Positions 46,845 through 57,893 of a stretch of 64,000 nucleotides of DNA are shown piece after piece; positions within the stretch are counted from its first letter, which is position 1, and each line of letters starts with the position of its first letter. A program made the position numbers and the translations under genes. The stretch is taken from positions 9,978,501 to 10,042,500 of the forward strand of contig CM062210.1 in the NCBI GenBank assembly GCA_031216445.1, in the 5' to 3' direction. Source of the stretch: Lateolabrax maculatus (Eukaryota; Chordata; Actinopteri; Acropomatiformes; Lateolabracidae). Under the pieces are notes generated by a model that did not search any database, was not told where the DNA came from, and saw nothing but the letters and a program-made list of their open reading frames with translations.

Positions 46845-49800
46845 ATGGCTGACGTTTTATCGTTGAAAGAATCAGTTCTGGTCTACTTGGACAGAAGTGG
46901 CGGCCTTGAGAAACTCGCCGAAGACTGCAAATCGTTCAACGGTAACTTGGGCCCGTCGTTAGGGAAGTTAAAAACGAGCTAACGCGAAACGTGTGGGTTA
47001 ACTCGGGTAGTTTGTAGCCATTAAAGCTTAAATCACTAACGTGACGCTGCATTTTGAGACAGGGTCTCTCCTCGGCTGACTGCTTCCCCTCCTTTCCAGA
47101 CCCCCAACAGATCGAGGCAGTCTACAGGTTTTGTGTCGGTGTGAATCCCTCTGATGTGATAGAAGTGGATCCTGTGCTGGGGGACTGTGTTCTCCATGAT
47201 CCCCTAAGAGCAACAGCGTTGTTTCAGTCTGTAGGTCGAGTGAAAACTGAAATGAAACGTTAACTTGCATTGTGAGGTTAACCACATTTGCCTAATTCCC
47301 CATTCAGGTTTGCTTCCTGGCCATAAAGACACTGTCACTAGTTGAAAAAATACACACAGAGAGTCAGGTATGAATAAATGGTGTAGACTAAGGGCCAAGG
47401 CCATTTCCATAAATCCTAATTGCATGCATCCAACTTGATTACTGAGTCCTGTAACAATGTGTTATCTGATTGTTGCATTTGAGGTGAATGTCATTCTGAA
47501 GTTGACACACCTGCCTCCATTCCCCGAGTACAAGTTGGACCTCTGTAGTTTCCCTCGTGGGTACGGCTCCATGAGGCCTGTCTCCATGGAGGGCCTGGTC
47601 ATCGCCATGACGAGGGTCACCAAATACACCCAGGGGGCCAGGTTCCTGTGCACTGATGATGACTGTCCCTGCTCTACAGGTACTGCAGGGAAGACACGTC
47701 ACCTCTCAATCCTCATTTTCTCTTTTAGACAGACCACAGTCAGTTGGGTTTGTACACACAACATGTTATGTTTTTCGAGCAACCCTCAGAAAAAGTAGCA
47801 TTCATAGACTTAAAGCTGGATTCCCCTTTGATTTAATTTCCTCGACGCTGACTTTAGGGTTTCACCACATTCGTGTCCATGCACCTGGAGCCACAGAGTC
47901 AGCTACCGTGAGAAACAACTTCAGCTGCATGATCTGCGGCTCCCCACTGAAAGAGGATGTGAAGTTTAGAGTGTTGGGAGGTGAGCGTGATGCCTCTGAA
48001 TGTCAGATGTCACTGAGGACGTACGAGTTAGCTACTGGGTTTAAAGAAAACGGCACTGTTATGATCTAAATGATTGTAAATGTGTCTTTGTGGAGACAGA
48101 TAAACAGCTTGTGGAGCTGATCCATGTCAAAGCGCTGGCTGGTCTAAGTGCCCACCAGCAAAACTCGCTCAGGTACCAGTCTGTCACCCTGTTTCTGAGA
48201 GGTAGGTCTACATCAGACAAGTTTCCAGAATGTATGGTTTTATATTGCTTAAACACAGGGCCACTCTGCAATTGTGTAATTTTGTCCCTGCTTGCACCCA
48301 GCCAACCAATTCATTTATTGATTAAATCTGTGATAAATGCAGCCGTTTGTAGATGGCTGCATTACATAAAATATACATAAAATATTAGAGGAAACGAAGC
48401 TAATAGTATATTTCCATGTGAGAGAGGTGGGGTCATTGTGGCAGGTGAAGGTGCACTACCAGCAGGTATTAAAACACATCATAATCAACAACAATAACAG
48501 TGTAATGCACATCAAACACACATCAAAGGTTCACATCAGAGTAACCTAATCCTAAAACAAGAAAGAATACAAAATGATAACATGAACAGTACACTGTAAC
48601 TGGTCTTTAATAAAGTTCACATCTGATCTGCTCTGTCAAACAGGACTTGAATTTGTTTGTGCTTTCTGGCATCTTCAAGTCTCTCTTTAATCAGGACAGA
48701 ACAGCTGCAGAATACAAGAGTGACTCCTTTCCTTTACAACTCTTAAACTAAACAACACAGAATCAGTTCTCCCTCTGGTGGAGTATGAATAGGCATCCCT
48801 GACACATATATGGTACAGTATGTGGAGACCAGGGAGCTGTTTCAATCATCCAGCGTCCATGTCAGGATGCAGCCACTCTGCTGACCCTACCCTGTGAAGC
48901 ACTTTGACTCTTATGTTTGCATCGCATAGAACAAATAAGTGTGTTGGGTTTAACTGGGTAAAAAGGCTCAGTTTTCATTTGCAGGTCAAAATATTAAAGG
49001 GGATACATTAATAAAAGGGTATTATTTGTTTGTAAAATCATATTCTCATCCATTATATTCACTCCCAGTCCTGAATAATGTGGTTGTAATAGCTTCTATT
49101 TACACACAGTCAGATGTATTGAGGTTTGTCATTAATTTTGTCTGGCTTTCTAAATGAGGCTCACTTTGAAACACAAACTTAGTAGGGGAGAGTTCAAATA
49201 AATAGATTTTCGTGCAGCCAGCCGCACACAGTGCCTCATGGTGGGATATTAAGTGTTTCTGTCCCCTCTAATAACATTGTCCAGCCAGTACCCCTGAGAG
49301 TTTAGCAAATCTCAGCACCAGGATTAACATATTCTGTTGACCCAGTCCTGTAGAGGAATTCAATACACTGGGTTCCCGTTACTAAACATATATGTTAATA
49401 AGTGCAAGGAACACTCATTAGCTGGCTGTGCATTTCGCACACAGAGAAATCTTTGTTCTGAAGGCCTCACTCTGTTTCTCTTGGCAGTGGTTTGTAGGTG
49501 GCATGCATGTTTCTTCAATAATCACCAGGCAGCACAGAACAACCCCTTTGAGTGTTATTGCTTTGTTTTCCCTATTCACACAGATGAGCTGTGTAACTCA
49601 ATGGGAATTGGTCGACTCTACAGGGTGTTAGGCATTCCTGCGCATGTGCACCAGTGGCCCAACATTACCTGGAGTGTAGAGGCAAATAGCGTCCAACCGT
49701 GGGAGCCAGAGTGTAAGGCAGTAAATAATCTCACATTATCCTATAATTCTTCTCCAAATCTGGGAAATCCCAGTCACAGGCACACTGATAACAGATATGA

Positions 49801-52624
49801 ATCTTAACACATCTTGACAAGATATATTCAGATTAATCATTTTCATATTTTAGATGCAACATTGTGCATCGTTGCTATATTGAAACTTCTACCACATCTC
49901 TCCCTACAGATCCCCATAAAGTCAGTGCCAGCTTCCAGGAGCTGTTGAAGACCACAGTCGGTTCTCCCTGGAGGTTCTCTGCCATTGTGGCTCACTGCTT
50001 TGGGTCAGACGTGGCTCCTCCAGGCCTTTACAACACCCTAAAGCTTGGCTTGTTGCTCAGCTTGGTGCAGACTAGAGCCGACGCGAAAGACACGTTTAAC
50101 AATTTGGATCTCCTAGTTGTCACCACTGACACTCTCATACTAGACAGGTAAAGTGGGCTGCATGACCCAACGTTGCACATCCAAAAGTGGACACAATGCA
50201 CATGAAACCTGAGATTTAGTCCTCCTCATTACGTATTACCCCTGTGTTTGGGCTAGACTAATGACATACGGGCTGAGCTTGGCGTGTCATGGGGTCAGGC
50301 ATCAGGCCTCAGGGGAGATGTTTGCATCCCTGTCGCGGGACGAACACGGGGCAGGCACTGCGAACATCCATGCTGGCTCTGCCCTGCTAGCCACTGGTGG
50401 CATTTGCATGTTGGGAGATCTGAGCTGTTACAAAAAGGACAGGTTGGATGCCATTCAGTCAGGTAGTGCACTAAAGTGGTTAATGAAATAAGTTATGGCA
50501 TTAATTATAAGGACAGGATTCACATTATGGATAATTTCTGCTACACATAAAAGCTAGTGTACTTTGATGTTCTTACCCCCATCTCAATCTTTCTCAGTTT
50601 TGGAGAGCTGCACAGTGTCTGTGTTCATCCCAGGGAAGAAGTATGGTGAGGATGCTGACCAGCAGCTTTCCTTCCCAGTCCAATGCAGCTTCTGGGCCCT
50701 CACGGATGCCTCTCGACGGTCTGGGAGGGCAGACTGTGCCGTACTGGGAACAGCAGTGGGTTTAAATACAACATGGAGTTGTATTACCTTTGTATAGCTC
50801 ACTTAAAACATGAGATTTTTTGGATAATAAATAGTGTGGCTTATGTTAGTGGAAGTTAGGCTTGTTTGGTACACTACACTGAGTAAAAGAAATGTGACAT
50901 TTCATTCAACTGAGATGTTGTTTGTAGATAGTACATGCAAAACAGGAAATTGGGACAATTTACTTTTCTTGAAGGAAGTGCCCTTCCCAGTCAACATTAC
51001 TTCACTGCAGAGCCCTTGAGAATAATCATTGCTTTGTTTTCTTTTTTCTTTTGCAGGGGAAAGGTTGTCAATAAACTACATTATAACCAGTAACCTGCTT
51101 CTATTTGACCAGTACAACCAGTCAAACAGTTGGTTCATCGACACTTTAAATCCCAGTTTAATTTCTGACTAAAAAGAAGATTGTCTCTGTCATTTTAGAA
51201 TGTCAGCAGGGTAACGCAGCACATTAGACAGCTTTTTGATGGCGATTCTCTTCTTTGTGAACAGGAAATGGGTCCAGTACCAATTCAGTTGGCAGACGCC
51301 TTCGGCCTGGTCATTCAGTGTAGGGACACCTTGGGAGAGCATGCCCTTCTTGCCCAGACCATCCACACCCTCCAGCAGGCAGTACAGCCTGGAAAACCCC
51401 TCTACTCATCCTGCTGGGAGTTTTCTACTCAAGACTACCAGGAGGTTAACAAACATGTTCTGTCACCAAGTCCTTTGCATTTCTTTATTATTAACATTCA
51501 CAACTGATTTTAGTGTTTATACATGGGCCCTACATTGCAATTGCTGTTCTTGATTTTGTGTCTTCCAGCTAGTAGCTCATGCACAGAGTTTGCAAGTGGA
51601 GCTTAGCCCTGGAGCAGAAAAAATTATCCACGGTTACTACATGGCCAGCCGTAGAGTCCGAACGCAGAGTCAAGGTGTCAAGATGTCTGTGGCCTCTGTC
51701 AAACTACTGTAAGCACTTCACTTTCTGCATCACAACCAGAGGCTGTAAAGATCAAGTCAATGTCCAGTGTAATGTCTCTAACATCCACTAGGTGGAGGAC
51801 TCTCATCCAAACCATACTCTCAGATGACTATTTTTCATTTGGTTATGACAAATGTTTACAAATCTTTTTTCACTGTGGTGACATATTTTATGTGCAAGTA
51901 AAACTGTGAAAATAAACTTGTTTTGACTGCAGGACAAAAATGTCACATTAAGCTTTAAATCTCAAAAATATTTACATGGCCTGTTACAGTTTCCTACTTT
52001 ACAGATTACTTTTCATTCATCATATTAATAAAATACTTGGGCAATCCATTCACTTATAAATGGTCCTTTTCATGTTTTTTGTTAAAGGATCTCTTTGGCT
52101 GAGGCCCACTGCAAGTTATGTCTGAGAACACGAGTACTGGAGGAAGACGCTGTGATTGCTGTGCTTCTCTGTGAAAACTCAGTTACTCTCAAGCATGGTA
52201 GTTTTCTTTTATTTATTACAACCCCCTCTGTATTAATGCCATTAATTATAAATCTAGTAATTAAATCATGTCCTCCAGTTTGTAAAAATGTACTGATACA
52301 TGTCCTATTACAATCAATAGGACACTTTGGTAGTAATGCATATACTACACTGTATTTGACTTTTATCCTGGCCCTGTGTAGTTATTGAGCACTGAGGGCT
52401 CTATGTAGGCTAAGCGTTTCAAAAGGTTTTTCAAGGGATGCCTGCCTCTTCCTACAGGGGCCTCTGCTCTCGTTATTCCACCGGACGCAGTGTTTCCTTG
52501 TGACCTGGGAGATGTGGATGGGTTGCACAAGAGAGACATGACCCTGGATGAGTTCCACCAGAATATCCTACACTTCATCTACGCCTACGCACCAGGAGCA
52601 GACACATACATCACAGAGGAGTAA
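46845..52624 (+). CDS. mcmdc2: Minichromosome maintenance domain-containing protein 2
   Basis: Fourteen exons: 46845-46941, 47100-47230, 47308-47367, 47484-47679, 47858-47980, 48100-48201, 49584-49712, 49910-50147, 50257-50462, 50598-50755, 51265-51444, 51569-51708, 52088-52197, 52458-52624. They join in frame to 678 residues (human 681). MCMDC2 is an atypical MCM protein; in mouse it is needed for meiotic strand invasion and homolog synapsis. The start MADVLSLKESVLVYLDRSGGL fits the family. Cysteine pairs at about 153-195 (CTDDDC, CMIC) look like the MCM zinc module. The ATPase region is degenerate. Where canonical MCMs have a P-loop the protein reads VVTTDTLILDR, with no GK(S/T). The Walker B position reads GGICMLGDL instead of the Asp-Glu form. 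The exon-11 donor GAG|GTTAAC is weak but gives the correct frame. The ATG context is strong. Confidence 0.95.
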
Positions 52625-52884
52625 GACCTCTCCAAAAGGTTAGGTAGGTAGCACAAGATCACACTAACTCACACACCAACTGATGACTAGTATTGTTTCT
52701 ATAATTCTTTCATAGTTCTAGACTCATCAAATCAACGCAGGCATACAAAAACAGTAACCTTAAATTTTATGTAAGGGTGATAGGAGTACTGGTGGTAATG
52801 GTAAAGATCTGAATACAGTACTCATTTAGAAAGAAAACAAAATCCAAAAAGATGAAGTCAAAGCATTTTTCTTGCAGACACAAT

Positions 52885-52890
52885 TTTATT
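52885..52890 (-). terminator. snhg6 polyadenylation signal
   Basis: TTTATT on the plus strand is AATAAA on the snhg6 strand, about 75 bases into the proposed last exon. Confidence 0.6.
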
Positions 52891-52921
52891 AATGATTGAG
52901 GTCATCAAATTGCACTCCAAA

Positions 52922-52927
52922 AATAAA
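52922..52927 (+). terminator. Candidate mcmdc2 polyadenylation signal
   Basis: AATAAA on the plus strand, about 300 bases after the mcmdc2 stop. It lies inside the last exon of the oppositely transcribed snhg6, so the two 3' ends would overlap. Confidence 0.4.
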
Positions 52928-53029
52928 AATCTGCCCAGGCTTCCTCCAAATGGTGATCCAACACTGTAAAAACAAAAAACCCCAAGAACACATTAAAGAC
53001 AGACTGGAGCAGGACCAAAAAAACAAATT

Positions 53030-53105
53030 TACTGACAGTTTCCATATTGAAATCTGTAGTATGACATGTAAACAGTTAAAATGTGAATTCAATATCAATG
53101 TAACA
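53030..53105 (-). pseudogene. Probable decayed SNORD87 copy
   Basis: Within the snhg6 intron 52964-53133, plus-strand 53059-53085 aligns with the snoRNA core at 53293-53320. About 20 of 28 positions agree, including TGTAAAC and AAATGTGA. The 28S-complementary guide is broken (ACTGTTTACATG on the minus strand) and no proper C box remains. I read it as a dying fourth copy; chance similarity is possible. Confidence 0.4.
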
Positions 53106-53260
53106 TTTGTTGACCGTAGGGTTTGGTACTTACCTTTCAAATATGGGTTCCCCACAGACTGATCAGTCAGCTGGCGCCGTAACCTTACTAAAATAAAATT
53201 ATATAATCAGTTTAAGTGGATAAAAAGTGATATTGTAGTGTTTTACAACTTAATTTTAGT

Positions 53261-53332
53261 TCAGTTAGTCACATTCTCAGCAGCCCATTTTGGTCTGATG
53301 GGTAAACGGCGAAATGTGAGCTCATCATAACA
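53261..53332 (-). ncRNA. snord87: SNORD87-like C/D-box snoRNA, copy A
   Basis: On the minus strand the C box ATGATGA is followed by the guide GCCGTTTACCC, a degenerate D' box (CAGA) and a D box CTGA at plus 261-264 of the 53-kb block. The guide is complementary to GGGTAAACGGC, the conserved 28S rRNA segment targeted by SNORD87 for 2'-O-methylation of a G. It lies in the snhg6 intron 53188-53396. Its terminal stem is weak compared with copies B and C. Confidence 0.85.
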
Positions 53333-53610
53333 AGCCAGTCTTTATAAACTGGGACACAAACAGCAGATAAAGTAGTGCAGTATGGGCTTTACTTACCACA
53401 TGAGACGAAGCGGATACCAAGTGTTTTTGTTCCACTGATGATCCAACTGGTCCTCTGTAGAGGAATGTGGAAGATTGTTCAGTATGTTTATGTATTGCAA
53501 TTCCATAAGTCATATGGACATTTCCTGTCTAAACGCAACACCTTTGTTTTGGTTAATGCATAAACTCCAGATAGTGGCACAACAGTACACTACACCGTAA
53601 AACTACAGTT

Positions 53611-53699
53611 GCAGCTGGTTATTCAGTAGTCACAATCTCACCACTCTGTTGTCTGATGGGTAAACGGCGAAAAGATCAACTCATCATTATACCAGCTGC
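53611..53699 (-). ncRNA. snord87: SNORD87-like C/D-box snoRNA, copy B
   Basis: C box ATGATGA, guide GCCGTTTACCC and D box CTGA lie between a strong terminal stem. GCAGCTGGT at the 5' end pairs with ACCAGCTGC at the 3' end (9 bp). It sits in the snhg6 intron 53455-53985. It is the best-formed copy. Confidence 0.9.
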
Positions 53700-54172
53700 A
53701 AGAGTAGCTAGTGCGCAACATTTAGGAAATCAAAGATAGCACAACAGGACAAGCTATTTCTGACTTCTGGCACACAGGAAGTTGAAACTTTAACTGGTAA
53801 GGACATTTACGAGAGACTAGTTTGACAACACCTTCCAAAGTCACTTGTAAAAAAGTCCATCTTATATCAAGACAAAGTTTCACGAATACTGCAGTTACTC
53901 TGGTCACGCCCCTAAACTGAAAATATGACCAGTAGCATAAATGTACACCGGTACAAAAAGGAAAATTCTGTAGCAAGGAACTCACCTCGGACACAGGAGC
54001 CAAAGGATTACATCTGGTGCATCTCCTGTGGCCACAGCTTGACAACTGAAGCTGCTGAAGATAGGAAAAGAAAAAAAAAAGAAAAAGCACATGCTTAATA
54101 TAAAACACTACATGCAATTATCCACATCTAATTTACTCCTTTGTAAAAGCCAGTCCTGACTGATCTTATTAC

Positions 54173-54255
54173 GCTGGTCATTCAGTTAGTCACAGTTTCA
54201 CCACGTTATTGTCTGATGGGTAAACGGCAAAGTTGTGAGTCATCACTATTCCAGC
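54173..54255 (-). ncRNA. snord87: SNORD87-like C/D-box snoRNA, copy C
   Basis: C box GTGATGA, guide GCCGTTTACCC, D box CTGA, and a GCTGG/CCAGC terminal stem. It sits in the snhg6 intron 54055-54309. The 18-base core GTCTGATGGGTAAACGGC (plus strand) is identical in all three copies, while the surrounding sequence differs. Confidence 0.9.
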
Positions 54256-55536
54256 AGCAGGACGGTCCTAACACACAACCAGAACTGTCAAATACTAAAA
54301 AAGGCTCACCTTAAGGGCCACACGGTGAAAACCAATATTTGGCCATCTGTAGTATGCAGCGGTGACCTGACACCTGAAATTAAAAAAGGATCACTGAATA
54401 CACTGATTCAATTTATCATTTACAGTATTATTTGATCAGTGCTGCAATTTTGGTTCACTCATGTAACACTTTCATCTTACCTTGTCAGGTGTAACAATCA
54501 TAGCTCAAATGTGCCATCTTCATCTGCAAATCTATAGAGAAAAAACAAGACAAACATGTTAAAGTTAATACATGTACATTTCTTTAAATTGCAATGTTTT
54601 CCCCCAAGGTCTGTACAAGCCTGTCAGTGACTTTACAAAGCCTCACAAATAATTACTCTCAGGAGTGACCTATTGATTTTCAGCTTGCATGAATAAGATG
54701 TACTGAAGAAATAGCCAATATGGTGACCAGAGATGACTGATCACCCGAAGGTCAGAGGGTACAGTGTAACACAGCTTGGGAGCATGGCCAACATCGCAGG
54801 TTGGAGGACGGGTTCAACAGCAGGTCACGACCTCTGCCATGACCTCACGTCCTCAAAGGGGAGCCATGATGACTTTCCCCAGCGAAATAATGGGAGAGGG
54901 CGATTCCCTGACCAGCAGCTCTTCTGCTGACCCCTGGACACAGCCAGATATGGTCAGGGCTGGAAGAAGCTCAATGACAGAGGGCGTTCTTCTCCCTTTT
55001 GAACTGTCTAAAAGAATGATTTATTGCATTACTTCAGGGATGAGACCTGTCTATAGTGACTCATCAAAAACAGGTTTACTAATAAGAGTTACATTATATG
55101 CATTAAAGTCATGGATTGGGCTTTTTAATTCCATGCATACAGGCTAAAAGAAACGTTTTGCATATGAAATATTTTATAAAACCGGTGTGACAGGCCCTGG
55201 TTTATATCCACGTCCAAACCACGCGCGTTTACGTTACGCTGCTATGAGTCATGACTAAACAGATAAATTACCTCGTCAAACTTCACCCATCCGTGTGCAC
55301 TGAGTTACTATAAATTAATATTAAATAACTCCCCTGAAGTGTTTGGTTTGAGCCACGATGCAGCTCCTCTCTCTGCGCCCACGTGGCGGAGCTACGAGCT
55401 AGCTGTGGGCTAACAGGCAGAGCGCACGTGTCCGACTCCCAACACACACACGGAGACAAACAACACGGTGAAAAACACGCGAAGCCGTGTCACCACTTCC
55501 TCACCTTCGTGTTGAAGATTGAACATGAAGCAGAAG

Positions 55537-56368
55537 TTTTCGGCCGCGGTGCGGAGCGGAGCGGCGGCGGCGGTCTGCTCATGGCTGAGTCTCCGGGACA
55601 AGAGGAGGGATTTCCGGATCCGACCTCCTTTAAGTGCGTCCCGGAGCTGCGCACTGCGGCGCTCAGCTGCACTCATCAATGACCCTGTTCGGTGGACGCT
55701 CGTATTTAAGATTGAATGCATTATTTTTCTTTTTTATTACACTAAAGCACCAGGTTCTGTGACTAATTATAATCTGTAGTGGAAATTCAGATTATCTTTA
55801 TTTCCTTCAGATCACTGCAGATAAAACAGACACTGGGCTTTATACCTAATAACTTGTACAGCCTGTCTATAACCTCCCTCCTTTAAATCATATACTGCTT
55901 TGTCTCCTCTTAAAAATGTTGTGATTTGCTCATCTAAGTATCAGTATTTTAAGAAGTTACAACATATTATCAGATAAATTAGTGTAACAAAATTAAGTAG
56001 ACAAAGACATTTTCTAATGCGTGTCAAAAATAACAACTTTCAAATAGCCAACTTTGCTTCAACTAAAATGTTATATTTGAAGGGGCCAATTTGCTTGATA
56101 TTTACGCCTTTAATCTGTACAAATAAAGGTAATTGTCGTTTGCTTTCTTAAACATGTTGACACTATAAACACAGCTGAAACACCATAAGCTGAGTATATA
56201 TTTATTGGATTTGTACAGACAGCCTAAAGACCTGCTGCTGTCTTCAGTCAGGTGCAGTGATTTTGCTGCAGTCTAATTAAGTTTTGTGTTGTGACCTACG
56301 GATTAAACCAAACTCTTTATTTAGTCTACAGGTGAACACCACAGTCTTAAATGATTGTAATATACAGC

Positions 56369-56413
<45 letters not shown>

Positions 56414-56539
56414 TTATGTCCTGAAAACTTCTATGTGGACTTTATTATTTTATTAAATAGGCCCAAAGAAGAAAGGGTATTTTAATGGAGTTTCTATTAT
56501 CGTCAACACCAGGAGACTCGTCTTCTTTCACTGAAGTCA
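55537..56539. other. snhg6 promoter island and spacer to tcf24
   Basis: About 55370-55680 is GC-rich and contains CACGTG at about 55380, consistent with a housekeeping promoter for snhg6. The rest is AT-rich. An (AAT)n tract fills 56371-56412. No coding gene could be supported; frames across the island match nothing I know. Confidence 0.5.
56371..56412. repeat. (AAT)14 microsatellite
   Basis: Fourteen AAT units without interruption. Confidence 0.97.
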
Positions 56540-56545
56540 TTTATT
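56540..56545 (-). terminator. Candidate tcf24 polyadenylation signal
   Basis: TTTATT on the plus strand (AATAAA on the gene strand) about 445 bases past the tcf24 stop. It is the first canonical hexamer noted in that direction. Confidence 0.5.
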
Positions 56546-56988
56546 CACAAACACATTTACAACCATGCATGTAAAAAATAAAAAGGAACATGAGACGAAG
56601 AGCCTCCATTGTGGAGTCTCTGACAGACCACTTCACATGACAGATGCTGAGTTATTCACACATGCATTTAGTGCAAATGTTTCAACTCAAAGTGCACACC
56701 TCAAGCATGACGGGCTCCTTACCCCGTGGAATTTCTACAAATATCATACCTGGGACATGTACGGAGCTGCACAATGCAGGGCAAACGGGATTAGCCAAAA
56801 CAACAACAGAGAAACATAATGTATGCCCTCTCCAAATGTATACAATAAAATTCATGTAATATATTAATTTACAATGGCAGGGCTTTAGTGGACGTAAACT
56901 CACGCAGGCTACAATCATAAGGCATATGCTGCAGAAACAGTAAACAGCATGGACTCATGCAAATAGGAAATCGTTTCGTACAGATGAT

Positions 56989-57847
56989 TTAAGCCTTTTT
57001 CTGGGAGGTGGACGACGACGGGCCTTGATTCTCTGACTCTGAGGGACTCGTGGTGTTGAGGAACTGTCCGGTCGCTCCGACGTACAGTCTGGATCGCATA
57101 GGCCATTTCTGGAAAGACATTTTATGTGTTAGTAAATCCGCCTCTGCAGCAGGCCCGGAGGCCACCGAGCATGATGTTGCATGCTTCGGGAAAAAAAAAA
57201 AAATTGTTACATCAAGTATTAGTGATCACTGTCTAAAAAGTACATATTTTGTGTTGTAGATCTATGCAGTGAGAATTTTCGTACAGAAATTGTTTATTAA
57301 AAAACTATTTCACAGCTACTGCATCTTAATTTACAACAAAAACAGATGGACATCTACCTGTATTATTATTATTATTATTATTATTATTTTTCTGATTATT
57401 ACTGACCTTCACTGGGTGGAGGTAGCCGTCACCTTTCAAAGAGTGTAACGCCTCTGTTTGTTTTGTGCTCTCCCCCTCCTCCGCGCCTTCCTCCTGCAGC
57501 GTCCGAGTCAAATGGGCAATGTAGGTGGTGGCCAGTATCAGCACGTCGAGCTTGGACAGCTTGGTGTCCGGCGGCACGGACGGCAGGGTCCTCTGCAGCT
57601 CCAGGAACGCGGTCCTCAGGGTCTGCACCCGGCTCCTCTCCCGCGCCGCGTTGGCCGCCGCCGGCCGCCCCCTGCCGCCCGGCCCGCCGGCCTGCAGCGC
57701 GCCGGCCCGCTGCAGCTCCCGGCGGCGGCGACCGTCCGGGCTGGGGCTGGAGCTCGGGCTGGACGCCGGGCTGTCGTCCGCCGCCGCCGCCGCCGCCGCC
57801 CCGGAACAGTGACCGCCGTCCATCCGGAGCGTCTGTCTGCCAACCAT
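56989..57847 (-). CDS. tcf24: bHLH transcription factor 24 (TCF24)
   Basis: Two coding exons, 57407-57847 and 56989-57108, join AAG|AAA across a 298-base intron to give 186 residues (human about 167). The bHLH domain spans about 66-118: basic part NAARERSRVQTLRTAF, then LELQRTLPSVPPDTKLSKLD and LATTYIAHLTRTL. The family-specific tail GDGYLHPVKKWPMRSRLYVG, then ATGQFL, follows. The N-terminal third is low-complexity: seven Ala (encoded by GCC/GGC-type repeats), Ser/Pro stretches, then Arg- and Gly-rich sequence. The ATG at 57845-57847 is in a weak context. A second in-frame ATG lies at 57821-57823. An upstream noncoding exon probably splices in at 57866, just past a 24-base poly-C polypyrimidine tract. 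TCF24 is a poorly studied bHLH factor. Identity is firm; the start is less so. Confidence 0.93.
57361..57389. repeat. (TTA)n microsatellite at the start of the tcf24 intron
   Basis: About nine TTA units, read as (AAT)n on the tcf24 strand, begin about 20 bases after the splice donor. Confidence 0.9.
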
Positions 57848-57869
57848 CGGGGTGCACTCACAGACCTGA

Positions 57870-57893
57870 GGGGGGGGGGGGGGGGGGGGGGGG
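57870..57893. repeat. 24-base poly-G run
   Basis: A pure G homopolymer. On the tcf24 strand it is C24 followed by TCAG, so it would serve as the polypyrimidine tract of a splice acceptor for the coding exon. Its length is likely variable and may be misjudged by sequencing. Confidence 0.9.

Larger units (their letters stand above)
52872..55536 (-). ncRNA. snhg6: snoRNA host gene snhg6 (SNORD87 host)
   Basis: Small exons with clean splice signals run leftwards: 54481-54531, 54310-54373, 53986-54054, 53397-53454, 53134-53187 and a last exon of about 52872-52963. The likely first exon is 55505-55536, a 32-base piece starting CTTCTGCTTC (5'TOP-like) and ending AAG|GTGAGG; this one is tentative. 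No exon series encodes a recognisable protein. Introns contain C/D-box snoRNAs matching SNORD87, and the position between mcmdc2 and tcf24, on the opposite strand to mcmdc2, is exactly that of human SNHG6. In such genes the spliced RNA is usually dispensable and the introns deliver snoRNAs. Exon calls rest on splice sites alone. Confidence 0.8.

Noticed and set aside
51050..51175. Possible extra mcmdc2 exon after TTTTGCAG
   Set aside because: Including it brings in-frame stops, and the flanking exons (50755 to 51265) already join in phase and match the family.
55383..55682. Frames on both strands in the GC island near 55.5 kb
   Set aside because: They look like promoter-island artefacts. No splice-consistent extension or recognisable domain; the snhg6 first exon explains the island.
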